DNA of 64,000 bases from Distichodus sexfasciatus (lineage: Eukaryota > Chordata > Actinopteri > Characiformes > Distichodontidae), in contig JAVGVS010000002.1 of NCBI GenBank assembly GCA_032718565.1, positions 6,812,560 through 6,876,559 of the forward strand. The letters run 5' to 3'. Positions 26,101 to 35,574 of the stretch are shown one piece after another; the stretch's first letter is position 1, and each line of letters opens with the position of its first letter. The position numbers and the translations under genes are program-made. The notes beneath the pieces were generated by a model, which ran no database searches, was not told the origin of the DNA, and saw nothing but the letters and a program-made list of their open reading frames with translations.

Positions 26101-29100
26101 AGAGCCGAATTTTCTATAATGCCACTGCTGGTGGTGAAGTCGTCCTCTGTGTTATTGTTATAGGTTCCACAAAGACCTGTAACAATGTGTATGTACTTTA
26201 AGTCTTTTTTGTAGCCATCCCGTTAAGCAAATTGGACTAAGAAGTATAATCTTAATGATAATCTAGATCTACATAGTCATTACACAACTGACCAGACATA
26301 CAGTTATATTTACAGTTATGTATTATTTTCATAGTCATCTTTGTAGTTTATTTCCAGTTATTTGCAGGGGTGGAAGTAACGAATTACAAATACTCACGTT
26401 ACTGTAATTAAGTAGATTTTTTGGGTACTTGTACTTTTATGAGTAGTTTTTCAAGTGTGTACTTTTACTCGTACTTGAGTACAATTTACACCATGTAATC
26501 TACTTCGCTACTTATAAAATCAAAAGTCGCTACTGAGTACGCCCCCAATTTGAATTAATATTCAAACCTTTCATCTGCATCTTTGCAGCCAATAAGGCTG
26601 TGCAATCGTGACTGCGCCAATTAATCTAGATGTAAGCAAAGAATAAATTCCGCTGCAGCAGCAGGCACAGGTGTCTGCAGGTACTACACAGTGGAGTACA
26701 AACTAATTTATAGACTGAAGATTTGGAGACAAAGAAGCCAAAAAGGAGAAAATGGAGCCAAACGAAGCCTGATAGACTCTGTTAATTTAGAAAACCAGCT
26801 CTTGCTGAAACTGAACAAAAGGTTCAGAAAGTTAAGTGTGACAGAAATGCCATTATTGATAATGATACATGATGATAATACAATACCTATGGTACTTTGA
26901 TTGGGGTGCAAATACAAATATATTTGGATTTCTGGAGAAACTTGGACTTGCATCTTCATTCCAAAAGATGTTTGGACCTGAACGAACATTGAAGACTGCC
27001 AGAAGACCAAAGCGTGTTCTGAAAAAAAAATGACGAATGTAAAATGGCATATCTGACATTCATCAACTGATTAAATCCCATTACTTATCACCATAATCAA
27101 CCTACCAGTCTGAGACAGATCAGTAATTTCATTATCTTCCAGTTTAACACCATATGAAGAGAATGTGTATTTCTCCTAATCAAATTGTACAGATTTAGCA
27201 TTGCTCATTGTAAGACAATGTAAAAAATAAAGGAAATAAATTAATAAATATTGTTAAAACAGTGTGGAGATGCCCACCTGGTGCACATGAAGGTATGCTT
27301 TTGCTATAGACACATCTCCAGAAAAATCGATGGCAACAAACCAGTTATTACCCTGTGGGGTAAAACATTAAAGTCACAATTGATCATTCATAAATGAAAA
27401 GTTTATGTTTATTTTTATACATACCTTTGCAGCAATGTAGGTGCATTTTCCTGGCAGTGAATACTCTTTCCCATCAAAAGTTGTGACAAAACGGCCTTCA
27501 ATGTTACATCGGGGAGGGCAAAGATTAGGAGAGCAAACCCATTTTCCACTGACACATTCACTAAGACAGAGGTGAGAAAACACTGTTTTAGAAAACAAAG
27601 AGCTGAATTACTACATATGATTTCAGAAGTGTAATTAATTAATTCATAGTTAAGTAATTGACAGTTGAGATTTTAGGCATATTTTTAGCATAAAGTTTAA
27701 ACGTTTAACTGAGAAATGAAATGTACTAGAATGTTTTTGCACAAATTTTCCAAGTCAATTTTGTATGTAACTGGTATATAGGCATATAATAACACAGAAG
27801 CAGTTATGAGATACCATCACATATGCTTACGGACTCCTTGAATTGTATTGTTCTCACCATGTTTGACACTTGGAAGCGCGCCTTGCCCCAGGCGCATACG
27901 TGTTCGCCCCAAACACGCAGGGGCATTCTGAGACTCTAATGAGCTGGAAACTTTTAGCCCTGTCGTTGACAACCAAATCTGAGAGAGAATAGACCAAAGA
28001 CTAAATTAGCATCAGCCATAAATCATACAGGTCACACAGTACATTCTTTTAAGAGAAAAAGCAAAAAAGAGTGATTTAGATCACCTTTTGGAGGTAAACA
28101 GGTGCTGGTGAGCAAATTTGTCTGCTGCTGGGGGTTGCTGCAGGAGGCAGGAAAAGCAGCATCTTTCTCATAATATGTCATATTTGTGGGGCATTTAGGT
28201 TCCGCTGCAGAGAATTTCACAAGATCAGTGTGTGGTACCACAAAATGGTCCTACTGAAATCTGCTGTGTACAGAGAAACTGAACTCACTGCATGAAGTTA
28301 ATTTTCTCCAACGTGACCACACCTCAGATGCAGTTCCACAAAAACGGGCAAACTCTTGGAAGAAGGAGCACTTTGCTTCAGAATGTATCGTTTTGAACAT
28401 ATTTTGGTTGCAGAGATCCTGATATTTATCCAACTTCTTTTGATTAGGCCTATTGTCCATACAACGGGAAACCATATCAGAACAAGTCTGGAACAAAAGA
28501 AAGAAAAAAGAAAACATTTTAAATTCTTTGCCAGATTTTGATGTGTGCCGGAATAGTAAAGGCTGCGAGCTGCAGGTAACTCAGGATGCGGCTATTAAAT
28601 GGCATTTCAACCCCAGAGTAATGATCGCTGTGTTATTTACTAAGCAAACTGATGTTCAAAAAACATTCATGTTTTTATCATTATGTCAGATGCTGAAAGA
28701 GAACACATACATAATAGTACATATAAATACCTTTAAATCCTTCTTCTTCAGAATAAAAAAGAACCAGATGTTAAACTCACCAGATGTGTATATCTGGAAC
28801 TGTTTGACCAAATTAAATTTCTATTCTAGATCTATACTGCTTTTCCAAAAAGCACATAGCTGTGCCTTCCAGTTACATACATAATTGTTATCACTACTAG
28901 ATTACATTTCACATTTAAAAGAAGGTACATTTTTCAAAATGTGTGTGGTAGATTATTTCTCTTAAGCACTTGGTGTGTTTTGTCATGGAGAAAATATTTT
29001 ACACAACTGATCTTTTTTGTCATTGTGCTAAGAAAACTTCTTAAACCCAATGTCTTATAACCCTTTCTTAATTTGAATTCACGGGGTTGTTTTATAACTC

Positions 29101-30796
29101 TTGATTTAACTAGCCTCCAGCTTTAGATATGTGTGTTTGTTGGGTATTAAGCTTTTCATACTATTACCTTGTTACCTGTGACTTTAATATCTTCAGTCAG
29201 ACAACTTCCAGAGTTGACATTGTCAGATATAAGCTGCTGCATATTATCTGTAAAACAGTTTTAAATCATTAAATTGCAGTGGGACAGTCATTTAAATAAT
29301 TTGCAAATAATACACATTTCATAGGCAGCAATAGCTACTGTAGTATTTCACAAATATACTTCATATTAGGTAACGCAAGGAAAATAAATAATAGCATAAC
29401 TTGACATAAACCTGAGCTATTTTTTCGTCCACACATGCCAGTCATTCCATCAAGTAAGCTTCGCTCCAATTTAATCTGTAAAAGAAGATTAATAAAGTCT
29501 ATTGTTTTAATGTTTATTTGTCGTAAACCTAATATTATCAGTTATTTATACAGAAAAATTACAGACACTGCAATAACTCTATACAGCACATTGCAATACT
29601 TTAGTGAATTGTTTATGTACTGACTTGTGTAGACTCTTACTGACTTTAGTTTTAAAAATGGGTAAAATAAATATCAGCTACTTGCAATATTTTATATGGC
29701 TTTATGTTTTCATCATCAACTTATGTGTCACCTGCCAACTCACCTCAAGGGAACTGACTCCATATGGCGAACTGTACCAGGTGACGGAGAACGGCAGAAC
29801 TTTGCTCCTAAGCATGGTGTAGATGCCATAGGAAAATATTTGCTGGTACGTGTGCTCATATGGAAGAGAGATACTGGGGGAAAACAGAAAATCAAATTAT
29901 TTGGTTTACTTTATGCTGATTTTGTCACACAATATTTTCTATCAAAACACAATATCTTGAATGTCATGGCTATAATATAAATATATAATATTTCAAATTA
30001 GATTTACATTGCGTGAAAGCAGAACTTTGTGTTTACTAAAATATTTACTCATGTCTTTTCCTTTGGCATAGTACAATTACTACATTTTCTAGTGAAGTGA
30101 TTTTAAATGTAGATTTTTTAAATCATTTATAAGTAATTACTATAGATGGTAAAAGAAGACAATGTAAATTTTTATATTTGTGTTACAATTTTACAATTTT
30201 AAATACCTGTTTCCTTCCACAGTTACTATGCCATTCTGAATGGTGGTAGTAACTTTGTTCACCAGAATCTCTACTTTATTCATTAGGCCATTTTCACTAC
30301 GCTGCACAATGACGGAGCAGTCGACCTCTGCATAGCTAAAGCTGGTCAGTCTCACCGAACATGTGCTTTTCAAGAAGAAAAATGTCTCATTAAAAGTTTG
30401 AAAGACACCACTGCCAAAGGTCTTGCACACATCTGTAAAAAGAGAGAAATATAGATGTCACTGGTGCTCCAAACAGGACCTCATAGTAACTATACATAAG
30501 CCAACATTTTTATTAAACCAATACTTTTGTTTTTCAGAATCACTCTTGAACATTCTTTTTTAACTATCTTACAATTACTTACTTGTATTGGCACCAGAGA
30601 CAGGATAAAAATGACCTGAAAGAGAATAATTGATTTAAAATAGTCAAAATATCACAATGCACAAGTGCAACTCTCTTTACAAGCCAAAGTCTAATGTGGA
30701 AGATGCCAACAAATTGAAGTTCTATAAATTATACCATAATAAATGCTTACCTGAGATAAGTACTATAATACCTACAAGTAGTCCTCGCACAGCCAT
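6786..30796 (-). CDS. Secreted gel-forming mucin (MUC2/MUC5 type), complete, 42 coding exons
   Basis: Exons in transcription order: 30751-30796, 30583-30615, 30207-30432, 29744-29873, 29412-29475, 29168-29247, 28289-28487, 28085-28204, 27858-27978, 27425-27560, 27278-27352, 27106-27175, 26887-27018, 26027-26176, 25834-25928, 25616-25748, 25077-25323, 24737-24777, 24157-24245, 23599-23753, 23204-23342, 22893-22991, 21873-22067, 21332-21574, 21052-21208, 20098-20208, 19855-19996, 16393-16421, 13355-16273, 12961-13161, 12110-12354, 11427-11610, 10856-11060, 10521-10699, 9973-10042, 9630-9742, 8617-8648, 8354-8504, 8225-8262, 7562-7601, 7062-7170, 6786-6948. They sum to 8106 nt with every phase matching, giving 2701 residues. 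Order: signal peptide (MAVRGLLVGIIVLIS), D1, D2, D', D3, PTS, D4, VWC, cystine knot. Such mucins dimerise by the C-terminal knot, multimerise by D3 and form mucus gel outside the cell. No CysD module was found. Symbol withheld: the domain order fits MUC2/5AC/5B while the neighbour fits MUC19. The least certain joins are exon 6 (two possible donors; 29168 keeps frame) and exon 40. Confidence 0.93.
7634..7775. repeat. Interspersed teleost repeat in mucin intron 39
   Basis: It contains 'tttagcagatgctcttatcc', a very common teleost SINE/LINE-tail sequence, followed by a decayed 'aagtgtcttgctcaggaacc' segment. It lies between coding exons 40 and 39. Confidence 0.6.
8120..8186. repeat. (AT)n microsatellite in mucin intron 39
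   Basis: About 65 bp of near-perfect AT dinucleotide with one phase slip, 38 bp from the donor of coding exon 39 (8225-8262). Confidence 0.95.
8828..9323 (+). mobile_element. Possible solo LTR or other TG...CA-bounded repeat in mucin intron 36
   Basis: The segment starts TGTCACAG and ends TTTGTGACA, so it has the TG...CA ends and short inverted termini expected of an LTR. An AATAAA sits about 50 bp before its right end. It has no coding capacity. I found no clear target-site duplication. It could also be a non-autonomous DNA element. Confidence 0.4.
10082..10440. repeat. Dispersed teleost repeat in mucin intron 34
   Basis: This is the longest copy of the family at 1643-1830. It has 'cgcttaatcccagctggagt', CTATCCCTGGAATTTAC, a CA-rich middle, then 'ccggagcacctggaggaaac', 'gcatgcaaactccacacag' and a tRNA-like 'gcttgaacccaggaccttct'. 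The last part suggests a tRNA-derived head, so the element reads head-to-tail on the minus strand. Confidence 0.7.
13355..16273 (-). repeat. Mucin exon 29: tandem-repeat PTS (O-glycosylation) domain
   Basis: This single 2919-nt exon encodes about 973 residues dominated by Thr with Ser, Pro, Glu, Val and Ile. The recurring unit contains TTTTEITTTPEEHTTT, a Tyr-Asp-Val-(Glu/Gly)-Ser-Thr-Thr-Ser-Pro step, TPIITSTTPETTTESTT and a KPDTH(I/V)V step. Eleven recognisable copies of the EEHTT(T) landmark occur. Using the codons for DVxS as a ruler at plus-strand 13861, 14065, 14251, 14455, 14641, 14827, 15031, 15217, 15403 and 15586, spacing is 204, 186, 204, 186, 186, 204, 186, 186 and 183 bp, all multiples of three. 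Many Thr/Ser are expected to carry O-glycans. The edges near exons 28 and 30 are less repetitive. Confidence 0.93.
16745..16870. repeat. DIRS internal complementary region
   Basis: The stretch 'cccatatctcagggaaccaa' through 'aagtaaccgagta' is the reverse complement of the element's left end (16441-16500). The adjoining 'gttccctgtcgatatt' through 'aagatgctgtatgggaa' is the reverse complement of the right end (19725-19783). The two complements abut at about 16802, as expected for a template that joins both ends in the circular intermediate. Confidence 0.9.
17078..18385 (-). CDS. DIRS tyrosine recombinase
   Basis: This is a 435-residue open frame. It has an SAM-like N-terminal binding region (APSTQRLYALKWSLFSAWCQ) and a catalytic part with an Arg in ASVKRVGDLQALS. 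It then shows the box AHSTRGIASSWAWSSGV (His-x-x-Arg) and GWSLPSTFVRFYNLD with the nucleophile Tyr. The frame is intact to the stop at 17078 and overlaps the RNase H frame. Start codon choice is uncertain because DIRS recombinases often share the upstream overlap. Confidence 0.88.
   Translation of the reverse strand: MPPKATLIARFTSQEARMPWPTNGQIFHSMRSSGRSATTSTQTSQRTQTQASPGGPLQVEPAVGVGFIPAARSSSVTHSLEAGPPLSSERLAVASMARAMDPSCMATRWESLDLPECVLNTMTEARAPSTQRLYALKWSLFSAWCQDCDFDPVTSKVSVFLLFLQELLDKQRSPSTVKVYASAIAAFHAPIAGRSVSRHSAVIQFLRGARRLNPLRPRTVPSWDLSTVLRALKGPPFEPLHSSSLRSLSLALASVKRVGDLQALSVNPSCLEFGPNDSRVVLTPRLGYVPKVLSTPFRAQVIVLSALPASADDEDLHRLCPIRALRAYIEHSASFKSSEQLFVGFGSRAKGRPVTKQRFSRWIMEAIVLAYSSLGLQCPIGVRAHSTRGIASSWAWSSGVSILEICVAAGWSLPSTFVRFYNLDVPAPQSRVLSA
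18144..18860 (-). pseudogene. DIRS RNase H region in a shifted frame
   Basis: This reads HRRKVVLTDASSKGWGALCE (TDAS with the first RNase H Asp), then INCLEMLPVCRA (Glu), VRSDSRSVVSYVNHQGG (Asp) and LNQGADILSR (final Asp). It stays open into a C-terminal segment that overlaps the recombinase frame, as in typical DIRS elements. It is frameshifted relative to the RT. Confidence 0.85.
18870..19599 (-). pseudogene. DIRS reverse transcriptase, N-terminally truncated and frameshifted
   Basis: The readable part contains GLRPILDLRLLNRALAKRSF, SLDLQDANFHIQIAPHHR, LPFGLSLAPRTFTRCMDAAL and the catalytic box ILNYLDDWLILA (YxDD). It then has FLGIVI and KAFQIMMGLM. After MMGLM near 18870 the frame leaves the expected path; residues usually found between the thumb and RNase H are missing. 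The first Met lies against the right terminal repeat, not at a native ORF start. Confidence 0.88.
19855..23342 (-). other. Mucin exons 21-27: D3 assembly
   Basis: Exon 21 opens VWD3 (CEVFGNGQYQTFDSRWYRFD). Exon 23 carries GLYIIISVPELGLTVIWDKH, almost diagnostic of gel-forming mucin D3. Exon 24 has VRGLCGNFDGKVTNDL and the start of C8, finished in exon 25 (YYQACVLESCSC). Exon 26 reads CPVYCDYYNEEGQYSWHYEA, the conserved post-C8 motif, and exon 27 is a TIL module (CYPRCPKEMPYYDENTRKC). D3 cysteines link mucin dimers into larger polymers. Confidence 0.92.
23599..27978 (-). other. Mucin exons 9-20: D2 assembly and D' region
   Basis: Exon 10 opens VWD2 (CNIEGRFVTTFDGKEYSLPG). Exon 13 carries the very typical VFWQSSMFVQVQTSFG strand and exon 14 has GLCGTYNNNTEDDF. 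Exons 15-16 hold the C8 module (CQCNGGLQDCLCVALGNYA), and exon 17 a TIL module (CNRTCRSLSGHDPTCEV). Exons 18-20 form the E/TIL' and D' segment, ending CNCRGG across the next junction. The intron between exons 14 and 13 holds a transposon fragment. Confidence 0.9.
26365..26690. mobile_element. Fragment of a hAT-like DNA element in mucin intron 13
   Basis: It starts 'caggggtggaagtaacgaat', a terminal sequence I recognise from abundant teleost hAT-type elements, and continues with 'tacttgagtacaatttacac' and AGTA/TACT-rich sequence. No matching opposite terminus is seen, so it is one end only. The right border is approximate. Confidence 0.5.
28085..30796 (-). other. Mucin exons 1-8: signal peptide and D1 assembly (VWD1, C8, TIL)
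   Basis: The ATG at 30796 begins a hydrophobic leader. VWD1 starts VCKTFGSGVFQTFNET and runs through exons 3-6. At the usual CGLC-type site the protein reads DGMTGMCGRKN, so Leu is replaced by Met. Exon 7 is a C8 module (CSDMVSRCMDN ... ARFCGTASEVW). Exon 8 opens the TIL module (KCPTNMTYYEKDA), which exon 9 closes. D1 takes part in N-terminal packing of the polymer in known gel-forming mucins. Confidence 0.9.
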
Positions 30797-30900
30797 GTTG
30801 CGAGATACACCTTATACCCACCACAAGTGCGTAAAGGGCTCCTTCTGTTCCTTTTAAACCTTTTATGACCTGACCCAGTCTCATGCCTTGAATAGCATGA
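30797..30900 (-). promoter_or_regulatory. Core promoter of the mucin gene
   Basis: Upstream of the ATG at 30796, the minus strand has two TATA-like boxes, CATAAAAGG (about 30860-30868) and TTTAAAAGG (about 30851-30859). These would place the start near 30825-30835 and leave a 5' UTR of only 30-40 nt. The promoter block is partly duplicated at about 31212-31330, including the CATAAAAGG box. Confidence 0.5.
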
Positions 30901-30952
30901 GGAAATGAACTTGGGATTAAGTATTCAACTATTTTCCCTAAACAACTCAATA

Positions 30953-31330
30953 GACGCCTTAGAAATATTTGCTGGTAGGAGTGCCCATAGGGAAGAGAGA
31001 CACTAAAGAAAATCAAATAATTTGGTTTACTTTATGCTGATTTAGTTACATGATATTTCCATAGAAATTTTTTTTGCACATACACAGTATCAAGACTGTA
31101 ATGGCTATACTGATAATATTTCATATTTCAAATTACATTTATAATGCATGATATCAGAATTTGATGAATTTACTAAAATGTTTTCTCCTGTGGGATAGTA
31201 CAATTATTACAGGTGCCTTATGGGTGTGAAGGGGTCTTTCTGTAATCCTTTTATGACAAGAGTCGCTGCTTTGAATAGCATAAGGAAATGAACTATTTTC
31301 CCTAAACAATTCATTAGACACCCTAGACAA
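30953..31330 (-). pseudogene. Relic duplicate of the mucin 5' end (promoter block, intron 3 and part of exon 4)
   Basis: Plus-strand 30953-31213 aligns along its length to 29820-30075, which is exon 4 plus adjacent intron 3. The exon part still translates as SLPYGHSYQQIF against SLPYEHTYQQIF in the live gene and keeps a TTTAG acceptor. Next to it, 31212-31330 aligns to the promoter block 30817-30962 (shared 'gaatagcat', 'aggaaatgaact' and 'attttccctaaacaa'). So a second 5' end lies upstream of the live gene with exons 1-3 deleted. Confidence 0.8.
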
Positions 31331-32312
31331 GGTCAAATAATATATTTTTAAGGAAGCGTGTGCCTGTGAAGCATTAAAAATATACCAGAGAATTCAATAA
31401 GAGTCAGACCAACAACGAAAAACAGATTTGAGGAAATATAACAGCAAAACATATGTTTTTAATAATGTCTAATATAATGTTTCTAATAAAACCTGTAATT
31501 TCCAACAATGTTTATATCAGATATATCTTGTCACACCGATACAGAATTATTTTTGTTGTAATTAAAACTGGGGCTTTCTGTTTGAATACAGTTCTAACCT
31601 CAAATCATACAGGACATGAATCAACAAAAATACTAAATGACTATAAGGGTATTTTAGAACTTGCTAACTCTTACTAAAATAAGTAACTTGTTTTTCAGAA
31701 CATTGCACAATATTAATTGCATTTCATAAGTAAATAAGGTTTTTGGTATTTAATGATGTTTCAGACTCAATTACTTTTTTTGTAGGTAAAATTTTAACAA
31801 AACTGTTGGCGTATAATAATTGAGATAATGAGTAGAGTCTAGAGATGAATATCAATTACATGTTGCAGTAGCAACACTCTGGATTCTCGTGAGTAGTAGA
31901 ACTTTCATATTGAATAAATATTTACTCCTCAAGTGGGAGTGTATTTACACATGAAAATGACTTGCTGTTTTCCATTAGGCAATGTAGCATGAGAACTGCT
32001 TAAATTTACTAACCACCAAAGTTTTATACTTAAGACTCAAAACTCTTCACCATGCACACTTTCATTAAAGTTGATTAAGTTAAACTACATATGCTTATGC
32101 AACAGACAATAAGCCCCCTTTTGGTTTGAACAAATTGGCAGTCACATTCAGGTTCATTAATTACTTAATTAGGCTTGAGACCACCGATTCATTGATTAGA
32201 TATCATTTTCAGAGTGAATACTGGCTTGAAAGTAATAATGACTATGTCACATAAACATATTCAGTGAAATGTTGGGATAGAGCTGCTGAACAAGCAGCAA
32301 AGAGGTGGTATA

Positions 32313-33696
32313 CAGTCGGGCAAAAAAGTATTTGGCAGCCACCGATTGTGCAAGTTATCTCACTTAAAAAGATGAGAGAGGTCTGTAATTTTCATCATAG
32401 GTACACTTCAACTGTGAGAGACAGAATGTAAAAAAAATCCAGGAAATCACTTTGTATGATTTTTAAAGAATTTATTTGTATAATGGTGCAGAAAATAAGT
32501 ATTTGGTCAATAACAAAAGTTCACCTCAATACTTTGTAATGTAACCTTGGTTGGCAATGACAGAGGTCAAATGTTTCCTGTAGGTATTCACCAGGTTTGC
32601 ACACACTGTAGCTGGTATTTTGGCCCATTCTTCAATGCAGATCTTCTCAAGAGCTATGACGTTTCATCTTCAATGCTCTCACTGATGGAAGGAGGTTTTT
32701 GCCCAAAATCTCACAATACATGGCCCCATTCATCCTTTCCTTAATACGGATCAGTCGTCCTGTCCCCTTTGCAGAAAAGCACCCCAAAGCATAATGTTTC
32801 CACCCCTATGTTTCACAGTGGGTATGGTGCTCTTGGGATGCAACTCAACATTCTTTACCCTCCAAACACGGCGAGTGGTGTTTATACCAAAGAGTTCTAT
32901 TTTGGTCTCATCTGACCACATGACATTCTCCCAGTCCTCCTCTGGATCATCCAGATGCTATCTGGAAAACTTTAGACAGGCCTGGACATGTGCTGGCTTA
33001 AGCAGGGGGACCTTTCAAGCACTGCAGGATTTTAATCCATGACGACGTAGTGTGTTATTAATAGTAACCTTTTTTACTGTGGTCCCAGCTCTCTTCAGGT
33101 CATTGACCAGTTCCCCCCGTGTAGTTCTGGGCCATTTCCTCACCGTTCTCAAGATCATTTGTACCCCACAAGGTGAGATCTTGCATGGAGCCCCAGGTCG
33201 AGGGAGATTGTCAGTGATCTTGTATTTATTCCATTTTCTAATAATTGCTCCAACAGTTGATCTCACCAAGCTGCTTGCCTATTGTAGATTGGCTCATCCC
33301 AGTCTTGTGCAATCTTGTCCCTGGCTCTGTGGTCTTGGCGATGGTGGAGGTTGGAGTGTGACTGTTTGAACGTGTGGACAGGTGTCTTTTATACAGATAA
33401 CAAGTTCAAATAGGTGTCATTAATGCAGGTAACGAGTGGAGGATAGAAGAGCTTCTTAAAGAAGAACTAACAGGTCTGTGAGGGCCAGAATTCTTGCTTG
33501 TTTGTAGGTGTTAAATACTTATTTTCTGCACCATTATACAAATAAATTCTTTAAAAATCATACAATGTGATTTTTTTTTCCATTCTGTCTCTCACAGTTG
33601 AAGTGTACCTATGATGAAAATTACAGACCTCTCTCATCTTTTTAAGTGGGACAACTTGCACAGTCTGTGGCCGCCAAATTCTTTTTTGCCCCACTG
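32313..33696 (-). mobile_element. Tc1-like transposon with long terminal inverted repeats, inactive
   Basis: TA target duplications flank ends reading CAGTCGGGCAAAAAAGTA and, reversed, CAGTGGGGCAAAAAAG. The inverted repeats extend about 200 bp each (shared 'gatgagagaggtctgtaatt' and 'tttgtataatggtgcaga'). The length of about 1.4 kb is normal for Tc1 elements. It lies between the mucin and slc2a13 promoters. Confidence 0.93.
32520..33350 (-). pseudogene. Tc1-like transposase remnant
   Basis: A helix-turn-helix segment is open at 33015-33269 (STVGAIIRKWNKY, LPRPGAPCKIS, RTTRGELVNDL, NNTLRRHGLKSC). Further on, WSDETKIELFG marks the catalytic Asp region. Several stops and frame changes interrupt it, so no transposase can be made. 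Confidence 0.85.
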
Positions 33697-34247
33697 TAAG
33701 TTCTGAAAATGCTAAGCACAAAATGCATGGTAACAGAATTATCGTTAACAGAATTGGAAAAGGAAGTAGTTGTATTACTTAATAAATTAATATGACTAAA
33801 CATTAAACATATATAATATAAACAGCAATAATGGTCCGAGGAATTAGAAAAATAGTAAACTATTTTCTTCAAATGCAATTATAAGATGGTTCTGCTTCTG
33901 CTGTAAAAAAAAATTACATTTCCATGGCCAAATAGAGCTTGTAGCACATGTGTCCAGAAGATGGAGACCTATCCTACATTATCACTGATAAAATATTCTT
34001 GCCATAATAGTTGCAGTCTTTTTAACTTGTGTTTACAGTAAAGATAAAGGTTAAGGAATGGAACAGTCCTGGCACATGTGTGTATCTAAACTAAATCGGA
34101 TTTTTGCAAAACTGGATTAAGTATATTCCTTGTGAATGTTGAGATTCTAGGGATGAAAATTCTTCTCTCCAGGTCATTTTATCATTTGGTCATATGATCA
34201 AAATAGAAGGGTGAAGTTAAAGTTAGTGTTAGTGGTTGCATGCATAG

Positions 34248-34615
34248 TAGGGCAGAGTTCAAAAAATCGATTCACCGATCAATATCGATTCTGTTCGAAA
34301 AATACGATATCGATTCAAAAAATTCGCGGATCGATCTTTTCCTGCGGCTATGCACACTACTTCTCCTTGCAGAGAGAGCTATAAAAACGTGAGACCAGCG
34401 AAACCGAAACCAAATAGAGCCATGGCTGAAGCTGCTCCGCTCGAATCACCGTCTGGCCTAATTTTATAACCAAGCAAATCTAGTATTGACGCAAAGAAAT
34501 CTCTAAATAAAGCGATATCGAATCGAATCGAATCGAATCGAGAATTGAATCGGATCATGACCTTGTGAATCGGAATCGAATCGATTCAGGAAATCAACAA
34601 CTATACCCAGCCCTA
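34248..34615. mobile_element. Small element with ATCGATTC-rich sequence and short inverted ends
   Basis: It starts 'tagggcagagttcaaaaaat' and ends 'ctatacccagcccta', which are inverted (TAGGGC / GCCCTA). The interior is rich in ATCGATTC and GAATCGAATCGA, including an (AATCG) tandem run at about 34515-34540. It has no coding capacity. It fits a non-autonomous DNA element, possibly hAT-like. Confidence 0.45.
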
Positions 34616-35299
34616 AGCCTGGTCCTGAGAATGTAGGTGACTTCTTGCGTTTGTTTATTGATGAACGTTCTTAGCCATTGTTAGAAGAGCCCGCGTCTTC
34701 ACTATTATCTTTTTAATTAATATAAAAAGTTGAAACAGCGAAGGATGGCCATTGGGTGAAAAGGGCTCCAGTGTCAGGGTTTGTGTGCGTGCGTGTGAAA
34801 TTGGAATGATTCTGTTCCTTAGAGAGGTAAGCCATCGTGTGTGTGTTCTTGTACTTGCTACTTGGTGAGAACCAAATGAGTTTTAACCAGCAGGTAGGGA
34901 CATTTTGATGAGGACCTTTTTAGTGGTCCTCACTTCTGCTTTTAAACTACTTTCACAAAAAAAACACAGGATTTATTTGCAAAACTAAAAGTGTAGCTTT
35001 TGGTTACTGAGGTTATGGTTAGGGTTATGTTTAGGGTTAGGTGTAGTATTATTTAGATACAGTAATATAAGTCAATCACTTATACTGATTGCCCACATTT
35101 TTGACTGTCTCCAATATCACATGCTCTCTGTCTGCTATGTATAATGCTGCAGTTGCACTTGGCTTTAAAATCATCTCATTGCACCTGTTCTGTCTTAGCA
35201 CAATTTGGGCAATCTCCAGATTAAAAAACTGCACATGTAACTTTATATTGCATGTGACTTTATGTTCCTTATTGTATAATATATAGTTTTATTTTTTTG

Positions 35300-35476
35300 T
35301 CCTGTTACCTCAACCTCCTTATTTAAGTCAGTCTTATGTTTGAAAGTTGTATTGTGTCTATTTTGTCTTTCCCTTGTCTTGCACAGTTAAAAGAGCGGAT
35401 CAGGATACATTTCACTGCATGTTGTACCTGTATAACTTGCACGTGACAAATAAAGAATCTTGAATCTTGAATGGAG
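35300..35476 (+). repeat. LINE-like 3' tail
   Basis: It ends 'gtgacaaataaagaatcttgaatcttgaa', a poly-A-signal-containing tail with a short (TTGAATC) repeat, a form common at 3' ends of teleost non-LTR elements. No coding part is present. Confidence 0.45.
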
Positions 35477-35506
35477 GTCCTCACTACTATATAAGTACAA
35501 GGATGC

Positions 35507-35545
<39 letters not shown>
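35507..35545. repeat. (GT)n microsatellite next to the slc2a13 promoter
   Basis: A GT dinucleotide run directly upstream of the CpG-rich slc2a13 5' region. Confidence 0.95.
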
Positions 35546-35547
<2 letters not shown>

Positions 35548-35574
35548 TGTGGTTGGTGGGGGGGGCTTGTGCGT

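Noticed and set aside
26691..27010. Small open frames at the edge of the hAT-like fragment
   Set aside because: The minus-strand one contains mucin exon 13, already annotated; the plus-strand one is its shadow plus flanking repeat.
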